DNA of 64,000 nucleotides, from the NCBI GenBank assembly GCA_963834305.1, contig CAWIAX010000003.1, positions 2,108,001 through 2,172,000 on the forward strand. Direction: 5' to 3'. The position numbers and the translations under genes are program-made. Shown here in pieces: positions 36,307 to 45,864 of the stretch. The first letter of the stretch is position 1, and each line of letters begins with the position of its first letter. The stretch comes from JACCXG01 sp963834305 (lineage in GTDB: Bacteria > Acidobacteriota > Vicinamibacteria > Vicinamibacterales > 2-12-FULL-66-21). The notes under the pieces are model-generated. The model saw only the letters and a list, made by a program, of their open reading frames with translations. It searched no databases and was not told the origin of the DNA.

Positions 36307-37465
36307 CTATTCGGGACTGTCGTCGCCGCCCGGCGTGACCGGGGCGCCGTCGTAGAGATCCGCCAGATTCGAGGTCGCCACCCGCTCGCCTTCCTTGACG
36401 CCGGTGAGCAGCTTCGTCGTGTCGGCCTGGGGCTGCCGCGCCGCCAGCTGCACCACGCGCAGCCGTGCCCGGTTGTCCTTGTCGATCACGTAGACGCGGT
36501 AGGAGTTGGTGTTCACGTCCTCGATGACCGCCCGCTTCGGCACGAGCAGCGCCCGCCCGGTGCGCCCCTGGTCGATCGTGGCCACGGCGAACATGCCCGG
36601 CTTCAGGACGGCTTTCGGGTTCGGCACGCGCGCCTCGACCATGAAGGCGCGCGACTCGGCGGCGATAGCGGGGTTCACGGCGGTAATCTTGCCCCGGAAG
36701 ACCTCGTCGGGCTCGGAGTCCACCCGCGCCTCGACGGTCTGCCCGACCTTGATCTGGTCGCGCCTGCACCCCGGGAATGGTCAGCTGCAGCCGGAGGGGG
36801 TCGATCCGGAGCAGGGTGACCACCGCGGTCGACGGCTGCACGAACTCGCCGAGCGATACCCGGCGCTGGCTGATGTAGCCGGAGAACGGCGCGGCCACCA
36901 CGACGTCGGTGACCGCCTTCTGCGCGAGCGCGAGCTGGGCGCGCGCCTCCTCGAGCGACGCCCGTGCCACGTGCACGGCGGCCGCCGCGGTCTCCGCCTG
37001 GGTGCGGGCCTCGTCCGCGACGGTCTGCGGCACCAGCCCCTTGGCCATCAGCGCGGCGTTGCGCTTCGCGGTGATCTGGGCGAGCTCGTTGCGGGCTTCC
37101 GACAGCTTGAGATTGGCTTCGGACCGCGAGAGCGACGCCCGCGACTCATCCAGCCGCAGATTGGCATTCACCCCCTGGATCCGGATGAGGACCGCCCCCT
37201 CCTTGACGAACTGGCCGACGTCGACGGGCGTGGCGGTGACCCGGCCTGAGCTCTCGGGGGCAACGTCGGACGATTCGTCCGCCTGGAAGCTGCCGGTCGC
37301 CTCGACGGTGATCGGCTCGTCGGTCCCGGTGACCGGAGCCATCGCGACCGCCGACGGCGCGCGACTCTCGTCGGCAGGCGCCGCCGTTTGGCTCGTCCCG
37401 CACGCGGTGGCCAGCAGGACCGCGCAGGTGACGCTTGCGGCCAGCGCCGCGGGACGGGTTCGCAC
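36307..37465 (-). CDS. RND periplasmic adaptor lipoprotein, HlyD family (one frameshift)
   Basis: Membrane-fusion protein for the downstream RND pump. A GTG start at 37465 is set by an AAGGAG site eight bases upstream; the leader ends in a cysteine (LLATACGTS), a plausible lipobox. Lipoyl half VTATPVDVGQFVKEG, a coiled-coil hairpin around 85-150 (EARNELAQITAKRN), lipoyl half PFSGYISQRRVSLGEF, then barrel and membrane-proximal parts. The frame breaks near 36760; restoring a CG gives PGVQARDQIKVGQTVEARV and a total of 386 residues. Both halves are well conserved, so I treat it as one gene. Confidence 0.86.
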
Positions 37466-37606
37466 CAGGAAAGCTCCTTCAGACGGGCCTGACGGCCGAC
37501 AATGACCGGCGAGAGGGGTTCGCTCAGACATTGTAGACGCCCGGCGAGGGGCAATCGTTTCCCTGTGCGCAGAAATCTGCCGGGAGGGGGGACGACGGAA
37601 GCCGCC

Positions 37607-40114
37607 CTACTGGTGGCGCAGCGCCAGAATCGGTTCGACTTTGGAGGCCCGGTGGGCAGGGACGAACCCGGCGCCCAGCGCCACCAGCGCCAGGAGGACC
37701 GTCGAAGCGACGAGCACAACCGGGTCGTAGCCTTCCAGTTGATACAGGATGTCGCTGGCCTTGGCGGCACGGCCGGCCAGGACGGCGGCCATCAGCCCCA
37801 GCGTGGCGCCGATGCCGGTCATGACGGCCACCTGGCGCAGGACCATCCCGCGCACCCGGCCCGGGGCGGCGCCGAGCGCCATCCGCAGGCCAATCTCGCG
37901 GGTGCGCTGCGCCACGGTGTACGCGAGCACCCCGTACAGCCCGACCGACGCCAGGATCGTCGCCAGGATGGCGAAGCCCGCGGCCAGCGACGTGATCATG
38001 CGATCCAGGAACACGTTCTCCCGTACCTGCTGCGGCATCGTCTGCAGGCTCTCGACCGGCAGATCGGGGTCCACGCCCGCCACGACGCGCTGCACGGTCT
38101 GGAGCATCTGCCCGGGCGGCGCCGACGTGCGCACGTAGTAGTTGATGCTCCCGGCGCGTGCGTCCTGGCGGTAGGGCATGAAGAACAGCGGCGGCACCGG
38201 GGCCTTGACCTCGCTGTACTTGGCGTCTTTCACCAGCCCGACGATCTCGATGTCGAGCACCGCGTCGGGGCCGCGTCCGTTGCTCATCCGTTTGCCCACC
38301 ACGTCGGGCGCCAGGTTGAACTTTTTAGCGAAGGCCTCGTTCACGATCGCAACCTTGGGCGCGCCCAGGCGATCGGCACGCGAAAAATCCCGCCCGGCGA
38401 GCAGGGGAATGCCGAGCGTGCGGAAGTACCCGGGAGCCACCTGGTTGACGCGCGAGCCGGTGTCGGTGTCGGGGCCGGCCTTGAAGTCCTGCACCAGGAC
38501 GCTGCTGCCCCAGTTGTTGCCCGACAGCGCGGCAACCTGCGCCGCTGTCACGTCGATGACGCCAGGCTGGGCGGCGAGCTCGTCCTCGAGCCGCTCGAAC
38601 AGGACCCGCGACCGGTCGGCCGAGTAGCCGTTCAGCTCCGGGGAGACGCCAAAGGTAATCAGGTTCTCGATGTTGATGCCGAGATCGACGCGGCTGACGT
38701 TGACCAGGCTCTTCGTGAACAGCCCGGCACACGCGAGCAGCGCCATCGAAATGGCGATCTGCGCCGTGGCCAGCCCGGCACGGAAGAGCTGTGCCCCCCG
38801 CCCGCCGCCGGGCTGCCCGGCCTGCCCCTTGAGCGTGGGCAGCAGGTCGGGGCGCGTGCTGTGCCAGGCGGGGAACAGCCCGAACAGCAGGCCCGTCCCC
38901 AGCGTCACGGCCGCGGCAAAGAGCAGCACCGTGCCGCTGATCTCGGCCTCCATCGTCCGGCCCACAGCGGCCGGCAGCATCGCGAGGATGACCCCGAGCG
39001 TCCAGCGGGCGACGAGAATGCCGAACAAACCGCCGCACGCTGCGAGGACGCAAGACTCCGTCAGGAGCTGGCCGATGAGCTGCCGCCGGCTGGCCCCGAT
39101 CGACAGCCGCACCGCCATCTCGCCAGAGCGCGCCGCCCCGCGGGCGAGCAGCAGGTTCGCGATGTTCGCGCAGGCGATCAGGAGCACGAGGCCGGTCACG
39201 CCGAGCAGCAGCGCCAGGGGCGTACCCGCCTGCGCGTCCACCGAGCTCTGGCCGCGCGCGCCTTCCTCCATCAGCAGCGGCTTGGCCCTGAAGCGGGCCA
39301 GCGTCTGGTCGCTCATCCCGCGCTGCAGTGGCGCCTCGACGTCGCTGACGATGGCGCGGTAGGGGACGTTGAGCTGGGTGCGGGCCTCGTCGAGCGTGAC
39401 CCCCGGCCGCAGCCGTCCGAAGACATAGGCCCAGTACGACCGGCGGTTGTGGAACTGGTTGAACCCCGGGTTCATGGCGCCGCGCAGCGTGATGGGCACG
39501 TAGACCTGCGGACGCGCGCCGAGCGTGGTGCCGCCGAACCCGTCCGGTGCCACCCCGACGATTGTGAGGTGCTGCCCGTTGACGACCAGCGTTTCGCCGA
39601 GCACGGCCGGGCTCCGATCGAACCGTTCCGTCCAGTAGGCGTGGCTGAGCACGACCACCAGCGATTCGCCGACCTTCTGATCGTCGGCGGGCGAGAGCAG
39701 CCGCCCCAGCGCCGGCGGGATCCCGAGGACCGGAAAGTAGCTCCCCGACACCAGCACCCCTTCGCCGTTCAGGGTCTGGTTGCGGAAGGCCAGGTTCGCG
39801 CCGAACAGCACGTGGGCCGCCAGGTCGGTGAACCCGGTGTGCGCCTTCTGCAGGTCGCGGAACATCGGGTAGCTGAAGACCTCGTCGCAGTCGCCGGCCT
39901 GGTTGCAGGACTGCGACCCCGGCTTGGGGCCGGGCGCCGACAGGTTCACCAGCTCGTGGGGGGCCGGCACCGGGAGCGGCCGCAGCAGCATCTGGTGAAA
40001 GAGCGAAAACATGGCGGCGTTGGCGCCGATGCCGAGCGCCAGCGACAGGATCGCGACCGAGGTGACGAAGGGAGCCTTGAAGAGGCGGCGGAAGGCGAGC
40101 GTCAGGTTGCGCAT
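37607..40114 (-). CDS. ADOP-family (acidobacterial duplicated orphan permease) ABC permease
   Basis: 835-residue MacB-like permease lacking its own ATPase neighbour. It starts MRNLTLAFRRLFKAPFVTSVAILSLALGIGAN, the typical ADOP beginning, and ends EPILALRHQ, the typical end. There are two MacB_PCD periplasmic domains and two FtsX domains: the first around ALLLGVTGLVLLIACANIANLLLARG with TM segments at 360-430, the second near 710-820 (ILATILASVGLYGVLAYTVAQRTREIGLRMALG). This duplicated, orphan arrangement is a hallmark of Acidobacteriota, where such permeases occur in many copies; their cargo is not known. No frameshift, unlike its neighbours. It lies 141 bases from the RND adaptor on the same strand. 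Confidence 0.9.
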   Translation of the reverse strand: MRNLTLAFRRLFKAPFVTSVAILSLALGIGANAAMFSLFHQMLLRPLPVPAPHELVNLSAPGPKPGSQSCNQAGDCDEVFSYPMFRDLQKAHTGFTDLAAHVLFGANLAFRNQTLNGEGVLVSGSYFPVLGIPPALGRLLSPADDQKVGESLVVVLSHAYWTERFDRSPAVLGETLVVNGQHLTIVGVAPDGFGGTTLGARPQVYVPITLRGAMNPGFNQFHNRRSYWAYVFGRLRPGVTLDEARTQLNVPYRAIVSDVEAPLQRGMSDQTLARFRAKPLLMEEGARGQSSVDAQAGTPLALLLGVTGLVLLIACANIANLLLARGAARSGEMAVRLSIGASRRQLIGQLLTESCVLAACGGLFGILVARWTLGVILAMLPAAVGRTMEAEISGTVLLFAAAVTLGTGLLFGLFPAWHSTRPDLLPTLKGQAGQPGGGRGAQLFRAGLATAQIAISMALLACAGLFTKSLVNVSRVDLGINIENLITFGVSPELNGYSADRSRVLFERLEDELAAQPGVIDVTAAQVAALSGNNWGSSVLVQDFKAGPDTDTGSRVNQVAPGYFRTLGIPLLAGRDFSRADRLGAPKVAIVNEAFAKKFNLAPDVVGKRMSNGRGPDAVLDIEIVGLVKDAKYSEVKAPVPPLFFMPYRQDARAGSINYYVRTSAPPGQMLQTVQRVVAGVDPDLPVESLQTMPQQVRENVFLDRMITSLAAGFAILATILASVGLYGVLAYTVAQRTREIGLRMALGAAPGRVRGMVLRQVAVMTGIGATLGLMAAVLAGRAAKASDILYQLEGYDPVVLVASTVLLALVALGAGFVPAHRASKVEPILALRHQ

Positions 40115-40232
40115 CTGTCAGGCAGTAGACGGATCCCGCCGCCTGAAGGTTTACTGCGGCGGCGCGAGGAACCGGGGCCCGTGCGGGCCTGGCATAAGGG
40201 CATGGCATAAGATCGTTGCAGAGGAGAGCGCC

Positions 40233-40658
40233 ATGCCGACTACCCCCGCCTCTACCGAGGTCACGATGTACCCGTTCCTGCGGTATCAGGACGCACCGGC
40301 CGCCATCACCTGGCTGGTCCAGGCCTTTGGCCTCGAGGCGCGCGGTGTCCACCCCGGGCCCGACAACACGATCGCCCACGCGGAGATCGGCTATGGTGGC
40401 AGCTGCCTGATGCTGGGCTCGGCCAAGCAGGACGACCTCGGCCTCAAGACCGCCCGGGAGCTGGGCGCGGTGACCCAGGGCATCTACGTCTACGTCCCGG
40501 ACCCCGACGAACACTACGCGCGGGCGAAGGCGGCCGGGGCGGCGATCGTCTACGAGCTGCGCGACACGGAGTATGGCTCGCGGGAATACGGGGCGCGCGA
40601 CCTCGAAGGGAACCTGTGGTCGTTTGGCACCTACCGGCCGGGAACGGCCACGGCATGA
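40233..40658 (+). CDS. VOC-superfamily (glyoxalase/bleomycin-resistance-like) protein
   Basis: 141-residue vicinal-oxygen-chelate protein of the PhnB-like type, with paired beta-alpha-beta-beta-beta units: PFLRYQDAPAAITWLVQAFG, HAEIGYGGSCLMLG, GIYVYVPDPDEHYARAKAAG and YGSREYGARDLEGNLWSFGTY. Possible metal ligands are the His of HAEIG and the Glu of DLEGN. GAGGAG ribosome site eight bases before the ATG. It overlaps the cystathionine beta-synthase start by ATGA, so the two are coupled; whether it acts on a sulfur metabolite is unknown. Confidence 0.85.
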   Translation: MPTTPASTEVTMYPFLRYQDAPAAITWLVQAFGLEARGVHPGPDNTIAHAEIGYGGSCLMLGSAKQDDLGLKTARELGAVTQGIYVYVPDPDEHYARAKAAGAAIVYELRDTEYGSREYGARDLEGNLWSFGTYRPGTATA

Positions 40659-42037
40659 CCATGACCACGCCCAGGATTGCCGACACCATCCTCGACACCA
40701 TCGGCGACACGCCGATGGTGCGGATCAACCGGATCACCCGCGGCGAGACCGATGCGCTGGTGCTGGCCAAGATCGAGACCTTCAACCCGGGCAACTCCAT
40801 CAAGGACCGGATGGCGGTCCGGATGATCGAGGACGCCGAGCGGGCCGGCCTGCTCAAGCCGGGCGGCACCATCATCGAGGGCACCTCGGGCAACACCGGC
40901 ATGGGACTGGCCATTGCCGCGGTGGTGAAGGGCTACCGCTGCATCTTCACGACCACCGACAAGCAGTCGAAGGAGAAGGTCGACGCGCTGAAGGCGTTCG
41001 GCGCCGAGGTCATCGTGTGCCCGACCAACGTCGACCCCGAGGACCCGCGGTCGTACTACTCGGTGTCGTCGCGGCTGGAGCGCGAGGTGCCGGACTCGTG
41101 GAAGGCCAACCAGTACGACAACCTGTCGAACAGCGCCGCGCATTACGAGCAGACCGGCCCGGAGATCTGGGAGCAGACCGACGGCGCCGTCACCCACCTC
41201 GTCGTCGGCGTCGGCACCGGCGGCACCGTCAGCGGCGCCGGACGCTATCTGAAGGAGCGCAACCCGGCGATCAAGGTCTGGGGCATCGACACCTACGGCT
41301 CGGTGTTCAAGAAGTACAAGGAGACCGGGATCTTCGACAAGAACGAGATCTATCCCTACATCACCGAGGGCATCGGCGAGGACTTCCTGCCGGAGAACGT
41401 CGACTTCGACGTCATCGATCACTTCGAGAAGGTGACCGACAAGGACGCCGCGCTGATGACCCGCCGGATCGCGCGCGAGGAGGGGATCTTCGCCGGCAAC
41501 TCCGCCGGGTCGGCGATGGCCGGCGTGCTGCAGCTCAAGGAGCACTTCGGCCCGGGCGACGTGGTGGTGGTGATCTTCCACGACCACGGGTCGCGCTACC
41601 TCGGCAAGATGTTCAACGACGACTGGATGCGGGAGAAGGGCTTCCTCGAGAAGAGCGGCATGACGGCGCGCGACCTCGTGGCGTCGGGCGTGTCGGGCGA
41701 GCTGCTGGCGCTCGAAGCGGACGAGACCGTGGAGGCCGCGGTGCGCCTGATGGGGCAGCACGACTTCTCGCAGATCTCCATCACCCACGACAAGCGGCTC
41801 GTCGGGTCGCTGAACGAGGCGCACCTCTATTCCGAGCTGGTGCGGAACCCGGCGATCAAGACCGCGCCGGTGGGGGACATCATGCAGCCGGCGTTCCCGT
41901 TCGTGGACATCTCGACGCCGGTCGAGCTGCTGTCCACGATGATCACGTCGGCGAACCCGGCGGTGCTGGTGCGCGACTTCAAGACCGACAAGACGTTCAT
42001 CATCACGCGCTCGGACGTCATACGCGTGCTCTGTTAA
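40655..42037 (+). CDS. cbs: Cystathionine beta-synthase with C-terminal CBS pair
   Basis: PLP enzyme condensing serine and homocysteine to cystathionine, first step of reverse transsulfuration. The 460-residue protein has the Schiff-base Lys50 in NPGNSIKDRMA, the SGNTGMGLAI substrate loop near 78, the phosphate-binding GVGTGGTVSG and a C-terminal Bateman module (about residues 335-460) with two CBS motifs (AAVRLMGQHDFSQISI, TMITSANPAVLV). This arrangement matches eukaryotic-like CBS or cysteine synthase with regulation by adenosyl ligands. The start is the ATG in the ATGA overlap with the VOC gene; a second ATG two codons on (40661) also fits. Confidence 0.9.
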   Translation: MTMTTPRIADTILDTIGDTPMVRINRITRGETDALVLAKIETFNPGNSIKDRMAVRMIEDAERAGLLKPGGTIIEGTSGNTGMGLAIAAVVKGYRCIFTTTDKQSKEKVDALKAFGAEVIVCPTNVDPEDPRSYYSVSSRLEREVPDSWKANQYDNLSNSAAHYEQTGPEIWEQTDGAVTHLVVGVGTGGTVSGAGRYLKERNPAIKVWGIDTYGSVFKKYKETGIFDKNEIYPYITEGIGEDFLPENVDFDVIDHFEKVTDKDAALMTRRIAREEGIFAGNSAGSAMAGVLQLKEHFGPGDVVVVIFHDHGSRYLGKMFNDDWMREKGFLEKSGMTARDLVASGVSGELLALEADETVEAAVRLMGQHDFSQISITHDKRLVGSLNEAHLYSELVRNPAIKTAPVGDIMQPAFPFVDISTPVELLSTMITSANPAVLVRDFKTDKTFIITRSDVIRVLC

Positions 42038-42050
42038 TCTGTTAATCACA

Positions 42051-42131
42051 ATTCCCAACGCCCAACTCCCAAACTCCCATATCGCCGAGCCCTTCAGTTC
42101 CCCAGCTCCCCCGTTCCCCCGTTCCCCAGCT
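42051..42131. repeat. Degenerate 7-8 base tandem repeat array (TCCCCAGC-type)
   Basis: Intergenic array downstream of cbs: ATTCCCA, ACGCCCA, ACTCCCA, AACTCCCA, then after a diverged stretch TTCCCCAG, CTCCCCCG, TTCCCCCG, TTCCCCAG. Unit sequence and period match the selB-side array at 16467-16507 (reverse strand). A direct CTGTTAAT doublet just before it (42031-42045) contains the cbs stop. No coding sense and no terminator-like hairpin. Confidence 0.6.
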
Positions 42132-42188
42132 GGCAACGTGTTATCCTAGACTGTGGCCCAGTCGCCTCCTGTAGGAGCGGGCCCAGCC

Positions 42189-43265
42189 GTGTCCATGCCC
42201 ACCGTTCCCCTCGAGCTGACGCTCGCGCTCACGCCTCGGGCCCGCGTCGACGTCATCGACGTCCGGGATGAAATTGCCACCCGGTTCGGCGACGCGCTCG
42301 ACCCTTACCCGCGGGCGCTGTGCTGCTCGTTCCACACCACGGCCGGCTATCTCGATCCCGGCGTCGCCTCGCGGCTCAACCAGGGCAGCGCCGGTGTCAT
42401 GCCCTACATCGAGGTCTTCCGGACGATGTTCCCGGAAGGGGCCGGGTACGAGCACGACAAGCTCGAACGGCGGACGGAGCTGACCGAGGAGCAGAAGCCG
42501 CAGGAACCGCGGAACGCCGACTCGCACCTCGCCTTCATGGCCGGCGCCCTGCGCACCTGCGTGACGTATCAGAACCGGCCGGGCGAGCCGGTCAGCTTCA
42601 TCGACCTCGACGGCGTGCACAAGGGCCAGCCCCGCCGCCGCCTCACGTCGGTGCTCGGCTACAGCGCCGAGGAGCCGGTCGCGACGCTGCGCCTGGCGGT
42701 GCCGGTGTCCGGCCACGCGGTGGACTCGGTCAACCTGAAGAACCCGAAGTTCGGCATCTACCAGCAGTGCCAGGAGCTGGTGGCGGCGCACGGCGTCACC
42801 AAGGGTCGCCTTCGCCTCGCGCTGGCGCCGGGCGAGCGCCACGCCGGGCTGACGGTCAACGAATACGAGACGCTGCTGATGCGCCACGACCTCGGCGACG
42901 TGCTGCGCGACCCGCTGCGCTTCATGGCCGAGAAGGCCGGCCACATCCTCGGCAACCCGCGCGCGATTCCCGCCAAGACGCTCGACTACGCGAAGTACGA
43001 TCTCGTGCGCGTCTTCAACCGCCTGGTGGACACGCTCGGCCTGCGCGAGTCGATGGTCGAGACGGTGCTGTCGCAGGCCATCGCGATGCCGGCCGCCCGC
43101 TTCCTCCGGATGAAGCGGGCCGTCAGCCTGCTCGTGTCCGACCGCGACGTGCCCGGCCAGGGGGCGATCATCGAGGGCACCTACCAGAGCCCGATTCTGG
43201 TCCAGTGGCACCGCGGCGCCCGCCGTGTGCGCACGCTCGACGTCACGCTGACCCGTTTCGTCTAG
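42189..43265 (+). CDS. YjbQ-like (UPF0047) domain protein with an unknown C-terminal half
   Basis: 358 residues with no recognised name. The first about 160 residues have the layout of YjbQ/UPF0047 proteins: LTPRARVDVIDVRDEI, the SFHTTAGYLDP segment in place of the usual HTTAGV, NADSHLAFMAGALR matching NADAHL, and FIDLDGVHKGQPRRR matching the terminal phosphate-ring loop. YjbQ proteins are tentative thiamine-phosphate synthases of unknown real role. Residues about 165-358 (AVDSVNLKNPKFGIYQQC onwards) are conserved-looking but unlike any domain I can name. Start: GTG at 42189, 11 bases after AGGAG; an ATG at 42195 is an alternative. The gene stands alone. Confidence 0.6.
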   Translation: MSMPTVPLELTLALTPRARVDVIDVRDEIATRFGDALDPYPRALCCSFHTTAGYLDPGVASRLNQGSAGVMPYIEVFRTMFPEGAGYEHDKLERRTELTEEQKPQEPRNADSHLAFMAGALRTCVTYQNRPGEPVSFIDLDGVHKGQPRRRLTSVLGYSAEEPVATLRLAVPVSGHAVDSVNLKNPKFGIYQQCQELVAAHGVTKGRLRLALAPGERHAGLTVNEYETLLMRHDLGDVLRDPLRFMAEKAGHILGNPRAIPAKTLDYAKYDLVRVFNRLVDTLGLRESMVETVLSQAIAMPAARFLRMKRAVSLLVSDRDVPGQGAIIEGTYQSPILVQWHRGARRVRTLDVTLTRFV

Positions 43266-43314
43266 CCCCCGTTACCGGTCTCTCCGCCGTCCGGCGGTGG
43301 CGTATCATCACGCG

Positions 43315-44115
43315 ATGGTCCTCGAACGAACCACCGAGGTGGACGGCCGCCGTGTCCGTCATCTCGAGGCGGGCGCCGGGCGTCCGGTGGTGCTGATCCA
43401 TGCGTTTCCGCTCTCGGCCGACATGTGGCGGTCCCAGCTCGAGCGCGTCCCGGACGGCTGGCGCCTGCTCGCCCCCGACCTGCCGGGCTTCGGTCCGCAC
43501 GCCGATGGCTCCGTGCAGTCGATGGACGACATGGCCCGGCGGGTCGAGGCGTGGATGACGGCTGCCGGGATCGATCGCGCGGTCATCGGCGGCGTGTCGA
43601 TGGGCGGCTACGTCACGCTGGCGCTGTTCCGGCTCGCGCCCGGCCGGTTCACCGGCGTGGTCCTCGCCAACACGAAAGCGGGCGCCGACACCGCCGAGGG
43701 GCGTGCGGCGCGCGACGCGATGTCGGCGCTCGTCCGCGAGCAGGGGGCGGCGGCGGTCGCGGATCAGATGCTGCCGAAGCTGCTGGGCGAGACCACGCGC
43801 CGGTCCCGTCCCGATCTCGAGACACTCGTCCGCGGCCTGATCGCAGCCAACCGGCCGGACGGCATCGCTGGCGCGATCGGCGCGATGAAGGGGCGCCCGG
43901 ACTCCACGGCGCTGCTGGCGCAGATCGACCGGCCCGCGCTCGTCATCGCCGGATCCGAAGACACGCTGATTCCGGCATCGGAGGCCGCGCTGCTGCACGA
44001 GCGCCTGCCCTCGTCGCGGCTCGTGACGATCCCCGGCGCCGGACACCTGTCCAGCCTCGAAGCGCCCGACGAGTTCTCCGCCGCGCTGGCGGCCTTTCTC
44101 TCGGCGGACGCCTGA
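43315..44115 (+). CDS. Alpha/beta-fold hydrolase
   Basis: 266-residue cytoplasmic esterase or haloperoxidase-like enzyme: VVLIHAFPLSADMW (oxyanion), nucleophile elbow GGVSMGGYV (Ser near residue 95), acid Asp in GSEDTLIP and His in GAGHLSSLEAPDEF, all in the normal order for a catalytic triad. Length matches the small esterase/epoxide-hydrolase group. No operon partner with a matching substrate; the next gene is a DUF547 protein. Start ATG at 43315 (MVLERTTEVDG) is preferred over a GTG six codons earlier. Confidence 0.86.
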   Translation: MVLERTTEVDGRRVRHLEAGAGRPVVLIHAFPLSADMWRSQLERVPDGWRLLAPDLPGFGPHADGSVQSMDDMARRVEAWMTAAGIDRAVIGGVSMGGYVTLALFRLAPGRFTGVVLANTKAGADTAEGRAARDAMSALVREQGAAAVADQMLPKLLGETTRRSRPDLETLVRGLIAANRPDGIAGAIGAMKGRPDSTALLAQIDRPALVIAGSEDTLIPASEAALLHERLPSSRLVTIPGAGHLSSLEAPDEFSAALAAFLSADA

Positions 44116-44157
44116 CCGCCGCGCCCGCCGATGCCCGACGCTGCTAGGATCACCGCT

Positions 44158-45033
44158 ATGTTGCGTTCCGTCCTGCCCGCGGCGCTCGTCCTCGCTTTCG
44201 GGGCCCTGAGCGTCCCCGGCACCCTCGGCGCGCTGGCTCCCGCCGGCGCGGCCGCGCAAGCCGCCGATGTCGAGCCGCTGCACCGGCCGTTCGATCAGCT
44301 GCTCGACGTCAACGTGCGCGACGGCCTCGTCTATTACCGGGCGCTCCAGAGCGAGCGCGGCCGTCTCGACCGCTACATCGCGTCCCTGAACGTGCCGGCG
44401 GCGACCTACGACGGCTGGCCGCGCGAGGCGAAGGCGGCGTTCTGGCTGAACGCCTACAACGCGGTCGTCCTCCAGACGGTCATCAACCGGTATCCCATTG
44501 CGGGCAAGGCGGCCGCCTATCCGGCGTCCAGCATCCGGCAGCTTCCCGGCGCCTTCGAGACAGCGAAGCACCGCCTCGCCGGGCGGTCGATCTCCCTCGA
44601 CGACATCGAGAAGGGGGTGCTCCCGGAGTTCGCCGACCCACGCCTCTACCTGGCGCTCGGCCGCGGTGCGGTGGGGAGCGGCCGGCTGCGCAGCGAGGCC
44701 TACACCGGCGCGCGCCTCGGCACGCAGCTCGAGGCCGTGCAGGCCGATTTCGTCGACCAGCAGGAGATGCTCCAGATCGATCGCTCGAGCGGGCGGATTG
44801 CCGTCACCTCGATCGTCAGCTGGCACGAGCGCGAGTTCGTCACGGCCTACGGCACGGGGGCGGCGGGAACGTTCGCGCAGCGATCGCCGATCGAACGGGC
44901 GGTCATCGCGTTCATCATGCCGAACCTGCTGCGTCTCGAGCGGGACTACGTGGAGGCGAACACGTTCCAGGTCGTGTTCACGCCCTTCGACTGGCGGCTC
45001 AACGACCTGACCGGCGGCGGTCGCGCGGAGTGA
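44158..45033 (+). CDS. Secreted DUF547 protein
   Basis: 291 residues with a signal peptide (LRSVLPAALVLAFGALSVPGTLGALAP up to about residue 35). The DUF547 core is clear from FWLNAYNAVVLQTVINRYPI and LYLALGRGAVGSGRLRSEAY; the family occurs in bacteria, plants and archaea with unknown function, and some predictions place a papain-like fold on it. Here the Asn and His positions of such a fold cannot be assigned with certainty. An SDR gene follows within ten bases, suggesting an operon. Confidence 0.83.
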   Translation: MLRSVLPAALVLAFGALSVPGTLGALAPAGAAAQAADVEPLHRPFDQLLDVNVRDGLVYYRALQSERGRLDRYIASLNVPAATYDGWPREAKAAFWLNAYNAVVLQTVINRYPIAGKAAAYPASSIRQLPGAFETAKHRLAGRSISLDDIEKGVLPEFADPRLYLALGRGAVGSGRLRSEAYTGARLGTQLEAVQADFVDQQEMLQIDRSSGRIAVTSIVSWHEREFVTAYGTGAAGTFAQRSPIERAVIAFIMPNLLRLERDYVEANTFQVVFTPFDWRLNDLTGGGRAE

Positions 45034-45043
45034 GCGGAGTGAC

Positions 45044-45824
45044 ATGGATCTAGGACTCACCGACAAGGTTGCCATCGTCACCGGCTCGAGCCGCGGGCTG
45101 GGGCTGGCGAGCGCGCGGGCGCTCGTGGCCGAGGGATGCCGGGTCTGCCTCTGCGCCCGGGGCGCGGAGGGACTGGCCGAGGCCGCGCTCGAGGTCGAGG
45201 CGGTGGCGAAGCGGCCGCAGATGGTGCTGGCGGTGCAGGCCGACGTGTCGACCGCGGCCGGCGTGGCCCTCGTGGTGGAGCGGACCGCGGAAGCATTTGG
45301 CGGGGTGGACATCCTGGTGAACAACGTCGGGCGGGCCGCCGGCACCGACCTGCTCGGCACGTCCGACCAGGAATGGCAGGCGGCGCTCGACGAGACGCTC
45401 TATCCAGCCATCCGCGCGTCGCGGCGCGCCGTGCCGCTCATGCGCGAGCGCGGCGGCGGGGTGATCCTGTTGATTGCCTCCATCTGGGGGCGCGAATCGG
45501 GCGGCCGCATGACCTACAACGCCGTCAAGGCGGCGGAGATCAGCCTCGGCAAGTCGCTGGCGCAGCAGCTGGCGCCGCGTCAACATCCGGGTGAACAGCG
45601 TGGCCCCCGGCTCGATCCTGTTCCCGGGCGGCTCGTGGCACAAGCGGCAGCAGGCCGACCCGGAGGGCATGGCCGAGTTCGTCACGCGGGAGCTGCCGTT
45701 CGGCCGCTTCGGGCGGGCCGACGAGGTCGGCGCGGTCGTCGCGTTTCTCGCCTCGTCCCGCGCCTCGTGGGTGAGCGGCGCCTGCATCCCGGTCGACGGC
45801 TGCCAGGGGCGGTCCAACATCTGA
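45044..45824 (+). CDS. SDR family oxidoreductase (one frameshift)
   Basis: Classical SDR of 260 residues after repair. TGSSRGLGLAS at residues 13-23 is the nucleotide motif, NNVGRA the central motif, the Ser of LIASIWG, and YNAVK the catalytic pair; the C-terminal part reads GSILFPGGSWHKRQQADPEGM and ends VSGACIPVDGC. The frame breaks near 45578; restoring one CG gives LAPRVNIRVNSVAPGS, a standard SDR join. It follows the DUF547 gene by ten bases and precedes the symporter by 40. Substrate unknown; the 3-oxoacyl reductase (FabG) group is closest in look. Confidence 0.83.
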
Positions 45825-45864
45825 CGCCGGCGCGATCCGCCGCCCGCACGCCGACCGCCATCTC

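Noticed and set aside
37502..40210. 902-residue plus-strand frame antisense to the ADOP permease
   Set aside because: Composition is that of an antisense high-GC frame; the minus strand shows a full ADOP permease from MRNL to RHQ.
40115..40232. GGCATAAG doublet near 40190-40210 as an operator
   Set aside because: Only two short direct copies 14 bases apart with no symmetry; likely chance.
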